Notes: generated by a model from the sequence alone, not told the origin. Shown: positions 28,730 to 37,446, counted from the stretch's first letter. The stretch is DNA of 64,000 bases from BMS3BBIN04 sp964552465 (GCA_964552465.1 CAZKGR010000008.1:1-64000), one strand, 5' to 3'. Made by a program: numbers and translations.

Positions 28730-29931
28730 ATGCGGGTCGTCGCGAAGACGAATACTTGATTCCGTTGATGACACTGGTCCTGCTCGGGATTGGCGCAACG
28801 GCGGTCTACAGCGCAACCGCTTCTACCGGATTCGAGTTGTTCTACCGTCAGCTCATTTACATCGGAATGGGCGCATTTCTATTTGCGGTCACGGCGTTCA
28901 TCCCGGAACGGTTAACCTACGCGCTGACGTTTATCGCGTACGCAATCGCGCTATTGTTGCTGGTGGTGGTCTTGTTCGTCGGGACGGGGCCGACAGGGCG
29001 TTGGCTTGGAGTGGGCGCAATCCACATCCAACCATCTGAACTGGCAAAATTGGCGGTCATTCTCGTTGTCGCACATCTGCTCAGTGACAAGCGCATCGAC
29101 CTTGCCCAGTGGAAACATATCATCCTGCTGGCCATTTTCGCCGGTGTTCCTTTCCTGCTCATCCTGATGGAACCGGATCTGGGAACATCACTGGTACTGC
29201 CCGTGATTGTTGGAGCGATGGCGTATTGGGCCGGATTGCCGTTGTTGGTACTCGTGATTGTCAGCAGTCCGCTGGCAGTAATTCTGGCGAGTGCGAATCC
29301 GTTTACTTTGACTGTGATCATCGGGCTGTTGATTCTATTCGCCTACTGGTCTGGGATTCGGATCAGTCTGGCGGTTGTCTGGGGGATTATTGTAGGTGCA
29401 GCGGGTTCGCTGGCACCCGTATTGATGAGCAAGTTGCAACCATATCAACGAAGCCGGTTGACCGCATTTCTTGATCCGGAAGCGGATCCGTTGGGAGCGG
29501 GCTACCAATTAATCCAGTCAAAGGTGGCGATTGGTTCAGGCCGGTTCTGGGGCAAGGGATTGTTGGAAGGCAGTCAGACTCAGGGTGGATTTCTCCCAGA
29601 GCAGCATACGGACTTCATCTTCTCGGTGATCGGTGAAGAACTCGGATTTGTTGGTGCTGTGCTTGCTGTACTTCTCTTCTGGGCTTTGGTGATCCGGATT
29701 CTGTGGTTGGTACGACGAATAGAATCAGCATTCGCACGCTTAATATTGGTTGGTGTGGCGAGCATGCTGGGTTTTCAAGTGATGGTGAACATAGGGATGG
29801 TAACAGGTATCATGCCGGTAACTGGATTGCCGCTTCCGCTATTCAGTTACGGTGGTTCAAGCATGATGACCACCATGATGGCTCTCGGGTTGGTAACAGG
29901 GCTTGCCTCGCGGAGACGGATTCACAGATGA
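28726..29931 (+). CDS. rodA: Peptidoglycan glycosyltransferase RodA (SEDS family)
   Basis: A 401-aa polytopic SEDS polymerase that extends glycan strands together with PBP2. About ten helices are visible. Family segments include GTGPTGRWLGVGAIHIQPSE, LMEPDLGTSLVLP (with the conserved Asp region), PEADPLGAGYQLIQSKVAIGSG and LPEQHTDFIFSVIGEE. The C-terminal PVTGLPLPLFSYGGSSM is the SEDS signature. The start overlaps the mrdA stop by 4 bases. It closes the operon. Confidence 0.96.
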   Translation: MNAGRREDEYLIPLMTLVLLGIGATAVYSATASTGFELFYRQLIYIGMGAFLFAVTAFIPERLTYALTFIAYAIALLLLVVVLFVGTGPTGRWLGVGAIHIQPSELAKLAVILVVAHLLSDKRIDLAQWKHIILLAIFAGVPFLLILMEPDLGTSLVLPVIVGAMAYWAGLPLLVLVIVSSPLAVILASANPFTLTVIIGLLILFAYWSGIRISLAVVWGIIVGAAGSLAPVLMSKLQPYQRSRLTAFLDPEADPLGAGYQLIQSKVAIGSGRFWGKGLLEGSQTQGGFLPEQHTDFIFSVIGEELGFVGAVLAVLLFWALVIRILWLVRRIESAFARLILVGVASMLGFQVMVNIGMVTGIMPVTGLPLPLFSYGGSSMMTTMMALGLVTGLASRRRIHR

Positions 29932-30219
29932 TGCGGCGTGGGTCGTTGTTCAAGTGTTAATCTCGACCGGGCCAAGTTCGAGACTGCTCTCCCAAATAGA
30001 TCTGCTTCCCATGTCGATTTATCTACGGTTCCAGTTGGTGATCTGGCTCCATGGACGGCGTGCGTTCTAATACAATCCTAACACATACGGAATAGACTCA
30101 GGACATGATTCGAGGGAATCACTCAAATAGCTGTTTGAAGTTCAAGTTTATTGGATGGATCGCTCTGAGGGTTACATGCCCGACGTAGAACTCATTATTG
30201 AAAGACCAGCGACCTGATC

Positions 30220-31521
30220 ATGGAATTCATATTTCCGTTTTTCTTTGGTGATGCAGTTCCTCAATACGCCACTACTTTGGCGTTCATTGGTGTGTTTGCA
30301 GTTTTCTTCGCAGGTTACATGGCATGGATGATCGGCGCGAACGACATCGCGAATGCCATGGCCACGTCTGTTGGTTCCAAAGCTCTGACCTACAAGCAAG
30401 CAGTAGTAATTGCTGCAATAGCGGATTTTCTTGGTGCTGTGATCGCTGGGGGAACGGTTACAGATACGGTCAGGAAGGGAATTGTCAATTCTGATCTGTT
30501 TGCTAACGACCCGAACCTGCTGATTCTAGGAATGGTCGCTGCGATGTTGTCAGCCGGCATCTGGTTACACGTTGCGACGAATTTCGGACTGCCGGTTTCA
30601 ACAACTCATTCCATCGTCGGTGCTATTGTTGGTTTTGGTCTTCTCGTGTACGGAACCAGCGCTGTGAACTGGGGTAAGGTTGGCAGTATTGTCGCTTCCT
30701 GGGTTCTGTCTCCCGTTGGCGGTGGTCTGCTTGCAATGGCGGTTTACCTGTTCATCAAGAAGGTGATCTTAGATGCCACCAGTCCAATGAGACGAATGCG
30801 TATCTACGGACCATTTCTTGGTGCAGTAACAATTGGCATGCTGGTCCTGGCAGGGATTTGGAAGGGCTTCAGCAAAATGGAGTTCATGAAGCATATTGAT
30901 TGGACGCCTGGCAAGTTGGTCTCGGTCGCAGCAATCGCAGGTGTCATCGGTTTCATCGTGCTTTGGTACCTGGTACGCAGGTATGTACCCAAAGGTGAAT
31001 CGAACCTGAATGGGATCGAGCGAATATTCATCATTCTCCAAGTCATGACGGCAACGTATGTAGCTTTCAGCCACGGATCGAACGATGTGGCGAACGCCAT
31101 TGGGCCGTTGGCAGCGGTGTTGGAAACCTTACGTACTGGACAGGTGTCATCCGGTGTATCTGTCCCTCTGTGGGTTCTGATCTACGGTGGGGCTGGTATC
31201 GCAATCGGACTGTCCCTGCATGGCTTCAAGGTCATGCGTACGGTTGGTGAAAAGATCACTGAGATTACACCTTCTCGTGGATTCGCAGCAGAGCTGAGTG
31301 CGGCCAGTGTGGTCACCTTGTTCTCCAAAATGGGAATGCCTGTTTCAACTACGCACACACTTGTCGGTGCAGTGCTGGGAATCGGTTTAGTGTCAGGTTC
31401 CGGCGGGCTGAACTACGGTGTCGTCCGCAACATAGCGTTCTCGTGGATTCTTACTCTGCCCGTAGCGGCGGTGCTCTGTATCGTCATTTTCTTGATCTTG
31501 CGGGTGACGATGGGATTTTGA
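30220..31521 (+). CDS. Inorganic phosphate permease, PiT family
   Basis: A 433-aa sodium- or proton-coupled phosphate transporter. The two inverted halves each carry the PiT signature: GANDIANAMATSVGSKAL (about 37-54) and GSNDVANAIGPLAAV (about 286-300). The matching PVSTTHSIVGAIVGFG and PVSTTHTLVGAVLGIG occur in each half. About eleven membrane helices are visible. No phoU-like gene is adjacent. The 288 bases between rodA and this gene hold no supported feature. Confidence 0.95.
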   Translation: MEFIFPFFFGDAVPQYATTLAFIGVFAVFFAGYMAWMIGANDIANAMATSVGSKALTYKQAVVIAAIADFLGAVIAGGTVTDTVRKGIVNSDLFANDPNLLILGMVAAMLSAGIWLHVATNFGLPVSTTHSIVGAIVGFGLLVYGTSAVNWGKVGSIVASWVLSPVGGGLLAMAVYLFIKKVILDATSPMRRMRIYGPFLGAVTIGMLVLAGIWKGFSKMEFMKHIDWTPGKLVSVAAIAGVIGFIVLWYLVRRYVPKGESNLNGIERIFIILQVMTATYVAFSHGSNDVANAIGPLAAVLETLRTGQVSSGVSVPLWVLIYGGAGIAIGLSLHGFKVMRTVGEKITEITPSRGFAAELSAASVVTLFSKMGMPVSTTHTLVGAVLGIGLVSGSGGLNYGVVRNIAFSWILTLPVAAVLCIVIFLILRVTMGF

Positions 31522-31645
31522 TAGGACCGAACTGGTCCTGACAATCTCTTAAGTACTTGAACCATCATAAAAGCTGGCGTAGGTTACTCGCTCCCTCACT
31601 TTGAAGGGGCGATTTTGTTTTTCGTGTGATAAAGTGGGCAGAACC

Positions 31646-32197
31646 ATGGCTGGAACAAATCCTATACGCCGGGCAACGACTGTGCTGGCGGTTAGATCTG
31701 GACGTTCATGTGCAATAGGCGCGGACGGTCAGGTCAGCTTCGATGATACCATCTTAAAGGCATCAGCATCCAAACTCCGCACTCTTGCCGATGGCAAAGT
31801 TGCGGTTGGTTTTGCTGGTGGTGTTGCGGACGCGTTGACATTGTTTGACCGTTTCGATGAAAAACTACGAGCTTACCCGAAAGACGTTCGCCGGGCAGCA
31901 GTCGAGCTGGCGAAGGATTGGCGAACTGATCGCGCTCTGCGTCGTCTCGAGGCGATGCTGATTGCTGCGACCAAACGTGAATTGTTTCTGATTAGCGGCC
32001 AGGGTGATGTCATTGAACCAGATGATGGTGTGCTCGCGGTTGGTAGTGGAGGTGCTTATGCTACATCCGCCGCTCGTGCATTGATCCGGCATGGAAACGG
32101 TAAGATGACGGCTGAGCGGATCGTTCAGGAATCACTGACAATCGCAGCTGAGATCTGTGTGTTTACCAATGATAATATTGAGGTCATTTCGTTATGA
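31646..32197 (+). CDS. hslV: ATP-dependent protease peptidase subunit HslV
   Basis: A threonine protease subunit of 183 aa. ATG 31646 is chosen over 31601 because the extra 15 residues (Cys-rich) are unlike the family. Auto-processing should expose the first Thr of ATTVLAVR (about residue 11), giving the catalytic N-terminal Thr. The core is highly conserved: VAVGFAGGVADALTLFDRF, AVELAKDWRTDRALRRLEA, and TNDNIEVISL at the end. It overlaps hslU by 4 bases (ATGA), and the two products form the HslUV complex. Confidence 0.96.
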   Translation: MAGTNPIRRATTVLAVRSGRSCAIGADGQVSFDDTILKASASKLRTLADGKVAVGFAGGVADALTLFDRFDEKLRAYPKDVRRAAVELAKDWRTDRALRRLEAMLIAATKRELFLISGQGDVIEPDDGVLAVGSGGAYATSAARALIRHGNGKMTAERIVQESLTIAAEICVFTNDNIEVISL

Positions 32198-33663
32198 AGC
32201 CATTGCTTGAACTCACACCACGACAGATTGTCAAAGCACTTGATGAGTATGTGATTGGACAAAAAGATGCCAAGCGTGCAGTAGCGATTGCGTTACGCAA
32301 CCGGTATCGGCGCAAGCGCGTCGAAGGCGAAATGCGTGACGAGATTCTCCCAAACAACATTCTGATGATCGGTCCAACGGGTGTGGGGAAGACAGAGATC
32401 GCACGACGTTTAGCCCGGCTCGCAGGCGCGCCGTTTATCAAGGTTGAAGCTAGTAAATACACCGAAGTAGGCTACGTGGGCCGAGATGTTGAAGGCATGG
32501 TTCGTGATCTGACTGAGATGGCTGTTTCGATGGTTCGTGACGAATTCAGTGACCAGGTCGAAGAAGCTGCCGCGCAGCGCGTTGTAGAACGCTTGCTCGA
32601 TCTGATCATTCCCCCGCCACCAAAAATCAAACGTCAGGGAGCAAAGCCGAAATCAATTACCTCGATGCTGGAGTCAGCGTTCAATAGTGACGATGACGAT
32701 GGACCCAACACACTGGTTGACTACGATGATCCTGATGATGATGAAGAAGTAGATGATCACGATCCGGCACAGGAACGATATAAACGCACCCGGGAGAAGT
32801 TTCGCAAGCGTTTGCAGGACGGTAAGCTCGACAACTCAGAAATTGAGATTAAGCTGTCGGATCGAGGTGGCGGTATGGTGCAGGTGTTCGGACCCATGGG
32901 TATGGAAGAGATGGGGATGAACTTGCAGGAAATGCTCGGCCCGATGATGCCTCGCAAGCAGAAATCCAGGACTCTGCCGGTAAATGAAGCGCGTGAATTG
33001 TTGCTCAATGAAGAGATTGAGCGCTTGCTGGACATGGATGCCGTTGTTTCCGAAGCTCTCGAACGGGTGGAGGAAATGGGCATCATCATCATCGATGAGA
33101 TCGACAAGATAGTCGGTCCGGAAGAAGGTGGCTCCGGTCCTGATGTCAGCCGTGAAGGTGTGCAGCGCGACATCCTTCCCATAGTGGAAGGTACCCGTGT
33201 GATGACCAAGTACGGTCCGGTACAGACGGAACACGTCCTGTTCATTGCAGCTGGAGCGTTTCATATCGCCAAACCATCGGATTTGATCCCGGAATTGCAG
33301 GGTCGTTTTCCGATCCGGGTGGAGCTGGATGCGCTCGGCAAAAAAGAGTTTATCCGCATTCTGACCGAACCGCGGAACGCCTTGGTGAAACAATACCAGG
33401 CGTTGCTCGAAGCAGATGGTGTCAACCTTGAGTTTGACAAGACTGCATTGACTGCTTTGGCTGAAATTGCGGAACAACTCAACGAAACCACGGAAAACAT
33501 TGGTGCGCGCCGACTACACACCGTGATGTCGTCACTGCTTGAAGAATTGATGTTCAAGGTGCCGTCACCGCGTATCAAACAGGTGATATTCTCGCGTGAC
33601 GACGTGAAAGAGGCCTTGGACCCATTGCTCGAGGACGAAGATCTGTCACGTTACATCCTGTAA
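32194..33663 (+). CDS. hslU: ATP-dependent protease ATPase subunit HslU
   Basis: A 489-aa AAA+ unfoldase that feeds HslV. It shows LTPRQIVKALDEYVIGQ at the N-terminus, Walker A GPTGVGKTEIARRLA, the EASKYTEVGYVGRDVE segment and Walker B IIIIDEIDKI. Sensor-2 lies in ENIGARRLHTVM, and the HslV-docking tail is SRYIL. The I-domain (about 110-270) is longer than usual, with an acidic run (DDDDGP, DPDDDEEVDDHD), which explains the length compared with about 443 aa in E. coli. Confidence 0.97.
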   Translation: MKPLLELTPRQIVKALDEYVIGQKDAKRAVAIALRNRYRRKRVEGEMRDEILPNNILMIGPTGVGKTEIARRLARLAGAPFIKVEASKYTEVGYVGRDVEGMVRDLTEMAVSMVRDEFSDQVEEAAAQRVVERLLDLIIPPPPKIKRQGAKPKSITSMLESAFNSDDDDGPNTLVDYDDPDDDEEVDDHDPAQERYKRTREKFRKRLQDGKLDNSEIEIKLSDRGGGMVQVFGPMGMEEMGMNLQEMLGPMMPRKQKSRTLPVNEARELLLNEEIERLLDMDAVVSEALERVEEMGIIIIDEIDKIVGPEEGGSGPDVSREGVQRDILPIVEGTRVMTKYGPVQTEHVLFIAAGAFHIAKPSDLIPELQGRFPIRVELDALGKKEFIRILTEPRNALVKQYQALLEADGVNLEFDKTALTALAEIAEQLNETTENIGARRLHTVMSSLLEELMFKVPSPRIKQVIFSRDDVKEALDPLLEDEDLSRYIL

Positions 33664-33705
33664 TCTCAAGATATTAACCTCTTGAGCAAGAGCCGTGGAT
33701 TATGA

Positions 33706-33760
33706 TCAATGTGAGTTGACTCACATTGACAAGCCTAAATAATGTCATAAATTACATATT
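33706..33760 (+). promoter_or_regulatory. CRP/FNR-type palindrome overlapping a class II-like promoter
   Basis: A perfect palindrome with 11-base arms (33706-33716 and 33719-33729) contains TGTGA-N6-TCACA (33710-33725), the CRP consensus form. TTGACA (33726-33731), a 16-base spacer and TAAATT (33748-33753) form a promoter whose predicted start (about 33760) puts the palindrome centre near -42, typical of activator sites overlapping -35. The hairpin lacks a T-tract, so a terminator role for hslU is less likely. Confidence 0.55.
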
Positions 33761-34068
33761 AACAATCAGTGCCGGTGTTCAGGTTTGGCGGTTAACGGAT
33801 ATTATTGTGTTTTACGGGATTCTAAACAAATCCAGAATATCTTCATCTTTCTATCTGAATCACCGTTCTAATTCACTGTTTCACAGAATTCTACGTAGTT
33901 CAGACTTGACAGGCAATCAGCTCGGAAGTACCTTCGTATCATCCAGCGTGATTTTCCATTCGCGCGGGAGTTGTTATAAGCTGGATGTTGCTCATAAAGC
34001 GAGAGATTAATGAGTTCCGGGGCTTGATTGTGATGTTTTGAACTCGTTCATTTTACCGAACGAGTTTT
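33761..34068 (+). other. Gene-free stretch with a terminator-like hairpin; possible small RNA or long leader
   Basis: About 310 bases with no convincing protein. At its end AACTCGTTC (34041-34049) pairs with GAACGAGTT (34058-34066), followed by TT, 25 bases before the peptidase start codon. With the promoter at 33726-33753, this could define a small RNA of about 300 bases or an attenuated leader. No known RNA family was recognised. Confidence 0.25.
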
Positions 34069-34092
34069 ACAGAAGCAGAAAAGGTATTCAGT

Positions 34093-35022
34093 TTGAAGAA
34101 GCCGTACAGTAAACGTCGCTATCATCTGTTGATCCAGCAAGCTGGCTCCAGCTCCCTGGAGCAGCTTGAGATCCAGAGTAGCCTGGTAAAACTGGGCATG
34201 GTGGCGCTGGTTGTTGTCATCCTTGGTGTGGTCGCCGGGGGTGCCTACCTGTTTGGCGAATTGCACGCCAAGAGCAGGCTTGGGCATCTTGAGGACGAGA
34301 ACTCTTTGCTCGCGCACCAGTTGGACCAGGTTAAGGATGAACTGTCTCTTGTAACGGATGATTTCGGATCACTGGTTGAACGTGAACAGCAGCTTCGTCT
34401 GCGTGTGGATCTTCCACCAGTAGATGAAGACGTGCTCGAAGCTGGCATCGGTTCACTTGAGCCGTTCCAAAGTGAGATAATCGCGGATATTCGCGTTGAG
34501 GATTTGCTCGGTTCACTCGATCATCTCGAGCGTCGTTTGATCGTGACACGTCAATCGTTCAGCGAAATCCAAGACAAGATTTTGGATGACGAGGAGCGGT
34601 TGCACCATATCCCGTCAGTGATTCCGATCCATGAAGGTCGGCTGACGGATGATTTCGGATATCGCCGGGATCCGTTCACCAAGCGGATGGCGTTCCATCA
34701 TGGCGCGGATTTCAGTGCACCTCGTGGTACGCCTGTATTCGCGACAGCGGACGGTGTCGTCAAGCGAGTCTACAAAGCGCCGGGCTATGGTAACATGGTC
34801 GAGGTCGATCATGGCATGGGCTATTCCACCGTCTACGGGCACTTGAAGAAGGCTACGGTGCGTCGAGGCCAACAGGTGAAACGCGGCGAACAGGTCGCGG
34901 AAGTGGGTAACACGGGCCGTTCAACCGCTCCGCATCTGCATTACGAAGTCCGGATCGAAGGCACAGCTGTCGATCCGTTGGATTATTTCTATGAGGGCTA
35001 TTTCATGTGGGCCGGGCGCTGA
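34093..35022 (+). CDS. M23-family metallopeptidase (murein endopeptidase-like)
   Basis: A 309-aa envelope peptidase. It has one N-terminal membrane helix (about 36-56), a coiled coil (about 62-90 and 130-165) and a LytM/M23 domain. The zinc ligands are in HHGADFSAPRGTPV (H-x3-D) and PHLHYEVR (HxH), with the usual YGNMVEVDHGMGYSTVYGHL between. All catalytic residues appear intact, so it should cut peptidoglycan cross-links or, if regulatory, activate amidases. The start is TTG; AAAAGG lies upstream. A strong terminator follows. Confidence 0.9.
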   Translation: MKKPYSKRRYHLLIQQAGSSSLEQLEIQSSLVKLGMVALVVVILGVVAGGAYLFGELHAKSRLGHLEDENSLLAHQLDQVKDELSLVTDDFGSLVEREQQLRLRVDLPPVDEDVLEAGIGSLEPFQSEIIADIRVEDLLGSLDHLERRLIVTRQSFSEIQDKILDDEERLHHIPSVIPIHEGRLTDDFGYRRDPFTKRMAFHHGADFSAPRGTPVFATADGVVKRVYKAPGYGNMVEVDHGMGYSTVYGHLKKATVRRGQQVKRGEQVAEVGNTGRSTAPHLHYEVRIEGTAVDPLDYFYEGYFMWAGR

Positions 35023-35050
35023 GATAAGCTTGGCGGCATGTTGGATGTAA

Positions 35051-35075
35051 CGGCCCTGAAAACAGGGCCGTTTTT
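35051..35075 (+). terminator. Rho-independent terminator
   Basis: CGGCCCTG (35051-35058) and CAGGGCCG (35063-35070) with an AAAA loop, extended by AA/TT pairs, then TTTTT. It ends the M23 peptidase transcript. Confidence 0.92.
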
Positions 35076-35201
35076 GTGTCCGGGATTTATCGAGAAATTT
35101 TCGAGCAATTAGTCGAGGATTCTTCGAGAAATGGAACGCTGTCCCAGCACAGGGGTGTTATATTTGTAGTGCGGGATGTTGCAGTCTGCTCTTTCACAAA
35201 C

Positions 35202-35575
35202 GGGGACGATTGGTTTCGACGGGACGATGGGATGCAGTACTCGCGCGTCGGGGTGGTTCGTGGCCCCGTACCCCTGCGAGCAAATTCTTAAATGCCGATG
35301 ATTACGGCTATGCTATGGCTGCCTAACCTTTAGGTTACGCACATAAAGCCACGTCAACAGTTTGCCTTGACCGTTCGGCGGGCTGCTTGACGACGCGATG
35401 AATGGTCTGCTCAGTAACACTCGCTTGAGGTGTCACTGCTAAGCTTTATCGAGCTGGATGAACTTGGCCTGCCACTTGGCGTTACAGGTTCATTGAGATT
35501 CTAATAGAGTGGATACACGCGTAGACGGTGCTGTGGCCCCGTATCCGGACCCGGGTTCGACTCCCGGCGTCTCCA
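35202..35575 (+). ncRNA. ssrA: Transfer-messenger RNA (tmRNA)
   Basis: A 374-base tmRNA that rescues stalled ribosomes. The 5' end GGGGACGATTGGTTTCGAC is the standard start, and its first seven bases pair with CGTCTCC at 35568-35574 (one G-T). The T-arm is CCGGGTTCGACTCCCGG. The tag reads ADDYGYAMAA from GCC at 35294 to TAA at 35324-35326. The discriminator A at 35575 is followed by CATG, so the CCA end is not encoded. The tag is one residue from the Chlorobium tag as I recall it. The 3' end is partly duplicated at 37472-37488. Confidence 0.97.
35559..35575 (+). repeat. Attachment-like repeat, left copy (inside ssrA 3' end)
   Basis: The 17 bases GACTCCCGGCGTCTCCA form the 3' half of the tmRNA T-arm and acceptor. 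They recur at 37472-37488 with one change, and each copy is followed by the same terminator stem. tmRNA 3' ends are common integration targets, so this is read as the left boundary of a cassette. Confidence 0.65.
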
Positions 35576-35580
35576 CATGT

Positions 35581-35612
35581 AACAAAACCCGCCAGAAATG
35601 GCGGGTTTTGTT
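35581..35612. terminator. Terminator of ssrA (bidirectional stem)
   Basis: A perfect 13-bp stem (35581-35593 with 35600-35612) whose core is CCCGCC-AGAAAT-GGCGGG, with AACAAAA and TTTTGTT flanks. It can serve ssrA and, on the other strand, the convergent 178-aa gene ending at 35641. Confidence 0.9.
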
Positions 35613-35640
35613 GTAAGTAGCATCAGCTATTGACTGGGGT

Positions 35641-36177
35641 CTAGATCCATCCCATCGCTCGCAGACTATCGATGAAGGCTTGGGTTTGTTCTTCCAGGAA
35701 TTGCTCAGATTCCTCCGGAACGCCTTCGTTGACGAATATTGGACCATGTTGCGTTGTGTCGGTCATGGCTGAAGATGCGGCTCGTACATCGTAATCATCG
35801 TCCTCACTGAAGTACTCGAATCCGGTTCGCAGTTCAGACGAGTATCCATCTACCAGCACATCCCGTATCGCAACCGAATCACCGAGCTCGATTTCAAACT
35901 GTAACGGGACATCTTCGTTCAGCTCGATCCCGTTTTCAGCGAAGACATCACGTATCACAATCCGTGCATCCGCTTCAGTCATCATTTCTGGGGGAATGGG
36001 AGGTGGTCCTACGGTTCCCCCGCCGACGAGATCGCATCCTTGCAACAGACCAGCCATCAGTCCCAGCGCGGTGCCGGTCTTCACAAGTGGTAGAATGGGA
36101 GATGGGCGGGGTGTCAGGTAAATACCACGTGGATATTTGGGAATGGAATAGGATCGCAGTTGAGTGACCTTTAACAT
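35641..36177 (-). CDS. Unrecognised 178-aa protein paired with the radical SAM enzyme
   Basis: I do not recognise this family. Residues about 1-32 are basic and Pro/Tyr-rich; about 33-48 are hydrophobic and end LLQGC, a possible lipobox or leader core. GGGTVGPPPIPPEMM follows as a Gly/Pro linker. A folded acidic domain (about 66-178) starts TEADARIVIRDVFAENGIEL and contains VDGYSSELRTGFEYFSEDDD and a C-terminal helix ending FIDSLRAMGWI. The ATG has AGGGGG upstream. It starts 42 bases after the radical SAM gene on the same strand, so the pair is probably co-transcribed, and this protein is a candidate substrate or partner of that enzyme. No function is established. Confidence 0.75.
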   Translation of the reverse strand: MLKVTQLRSYSIPKYPRGIYLTPRPSPILPLVKTGTALGLMAGLLQGCDLVGGGTVGPPPIPPEMMTEADARIVIRDVFAENGIELNEDVPLQFEIELGDSVAIRDVLVDGYSSELRTGFEYFSEDDDYDVRAASSAMTDTTQHGPIFVNEGVPEESEQFLEEQTQAFIDSLRAMGWI

Positions 36178-36219
36178 GGTGCAGTTCCCCCTGAGTTTCT
36201 ATTCCGTAACATCGCAGAG

Positions 36220-37446
36220 TCAGCGCATACAGTCTTCAATGAATGACGATACAGGAAACGATGGGTCGTAAAACTTGCGGCGGAATATCGAGCTGTTTCG
36301 TTTCCAGAGGTCGTTGGCCATCTTGTCAACAATCGGCATCAGCATGCGTTCATGTTCGCAGATGATTGGCGGAATCTGAGTGACACTCCCTGTAGCTTTC
36401 CAGTTGACGCAACCGCAGTAGTTTGCGCAGCGCCCGTCCAGAGCGCATCCATCGCACTGCGGTCGTGACGAGTAATTGTTATTAATATACTGCCGTCGCA
36501 GCGTATCATGAAATCCGGAAAGCACATCTCCGATACAAAACTCATGATCTGGCGATTGGTCATTTCCGATGAACTGGACGCAAGGGTAGATCCGCCCGCT
36601 CGGGGCGACGGCGATCTGTGTGTTGCCGATGTCGCACAAACTGCCCGGACCGTGCGGCTTCTGGGCCCATGTTCGGATACGTTCGTCGAACGGACTGTAG
36701 CTCAGTTTCCGACCATCCAGCAGCGCCTTCTTATAGAAGGAAGCCAGTGTCGTGTATTGACGTTTCAGAACCCGAATCTGCTCATCCCGCCAATCCGCTG
36801 AATAGTCAAGCGTTTGCAGCACGTAACGAAATCCCATTGCGAACAGGGACTGAACACCCTCAGCGATCATGCCAGCTGTCACAGGTCGTACGACCGATAC
36901 GGCCATCGTATACGGATTGAAATGGAGGATGTCTTCAACGCGCGATACGATTTTGTCGTAGCTACCCTTGCCACCGTTCGTGCGTCGGCTGGCATCATGC
37001 TGATCACGGTGCCCGTCCAGGCTGAGCGTGAAGTACATCTTGTGTTCAGCAAAGAACTCAAGCATTTCACGAGTGAGCAGGATTCCGTTGGTACTCAGTC
37101 GGAACGAGAAACGCCCCGGGAAGCGGGTTTCTGCATCCTCCACAATCTGCCGTAGGAGCGGAAACTCGAGCAGAGGTTCGCCGCCGAAGAAGGTCAGCGT
37201 GACGTGATCGTTAGCGGAAGTGGATGGTTCAGTATCGGTGGCAAGAAATTCGAGGGCGGCCGCGGCAGTTTCGGCGTTCATCCTCGTTCCGGTATGATCC
37301 CCGGCGTAACAATATGAGCAGCGCAGGTTGCAGGCGTGTGTCAGGCAGAATGCAACAAATCTCGGCGTTACCGGGAATTCAGGAATCACTGTGACCTCAT
37401 GCCGAAGCTGTTTTAATAAAATGGCATACATGGAAAGTGTTATCAA
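36220..37446 (-). CDS. Radical SAM/SPASM-domain enzyme (peptide or protein maturase-like)
   Basis: A 408-aa radical SAM enzyme. The cluster that cleaves S-adenosylmethionine is bound by CNLRCSYC (Cys39, 43, 46, from ACNLRCSYCYAG). FFGGEPLL supplies the GGE motif. The C-terminal SPASM region has Cys residues at GSLCDIGN, IYPCVQF, FCIGDV, CDGCALDGRCANYCGCVNW and IICEHER, enough for auxiliary clusters. This layout matches sulfatase- and peptide-maturing enzymes, which modify side chains of a protein partner. No sulfatase or classical short peptide is nearby; the 178-aa gene downstream is the obvious candidate. The first start is TTG at 37446; ATG at 37431 is possible, and neither has a clear ribosome site. 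Confidence 0.9.
   Translation of the reverse strand: MITLSMYAILLKQLRHEVTVIPEFPVTPRFVAFCLTHACNLRCSYCYAGDHTGTRMNAETAAAALEFLATDTEPSTSANDHVTLTFFGGEPLLEFPLLRQIVEDAETRFPGRFSFRLSTNGILLTREMLEFFAEHKMYFTLSLDGHRDQHDASRRTNGGKGSYDKIVSRVEDILHFNPYTMAVSVVRPVTAGMIAEGVQSLFAMGFRYVLQTLDYSADWRDEQIRVLKRQYTTLASFYKKALLDGRKLSYSPFDERIRTWAQKPHGPGSLCDIGNTQIAVAPSGRIYPCVQFIGNDQSPDHEFCIGDVLSGFHDTLRRQYINNNYSSRPQCDGCALDGRCANYCGCVNWKATGSVTQIPPIICEHERMLMPIVDKMANDLWKRNSSIFRRKFYDPSFPVSSFIEDCMR

Noticed and set aside
30120..30210. Short frame reading YWMDRSEGYMPDVELIIERPAT before the phosphate permease
   Set aside because: Composition looks coding-like, but it is only about 28 codons, lacks a start signal and matches nothing I recognise; possibly a remnant but not supportable.
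32836..33477. 213-codon minus-strand frame inside hslU
   Set aside because: Shadow of the HslU coding frame, rich in His/Phe, with no family match.
33726..34010. 94-codon open frame on the plus strand between hslU and the M23 peptidase gene
   Set aside because: No ribosome site, no recognisable domain, Ser/Asn-rich composition, and it overlaps the promoter/palindrome region; probably chance.
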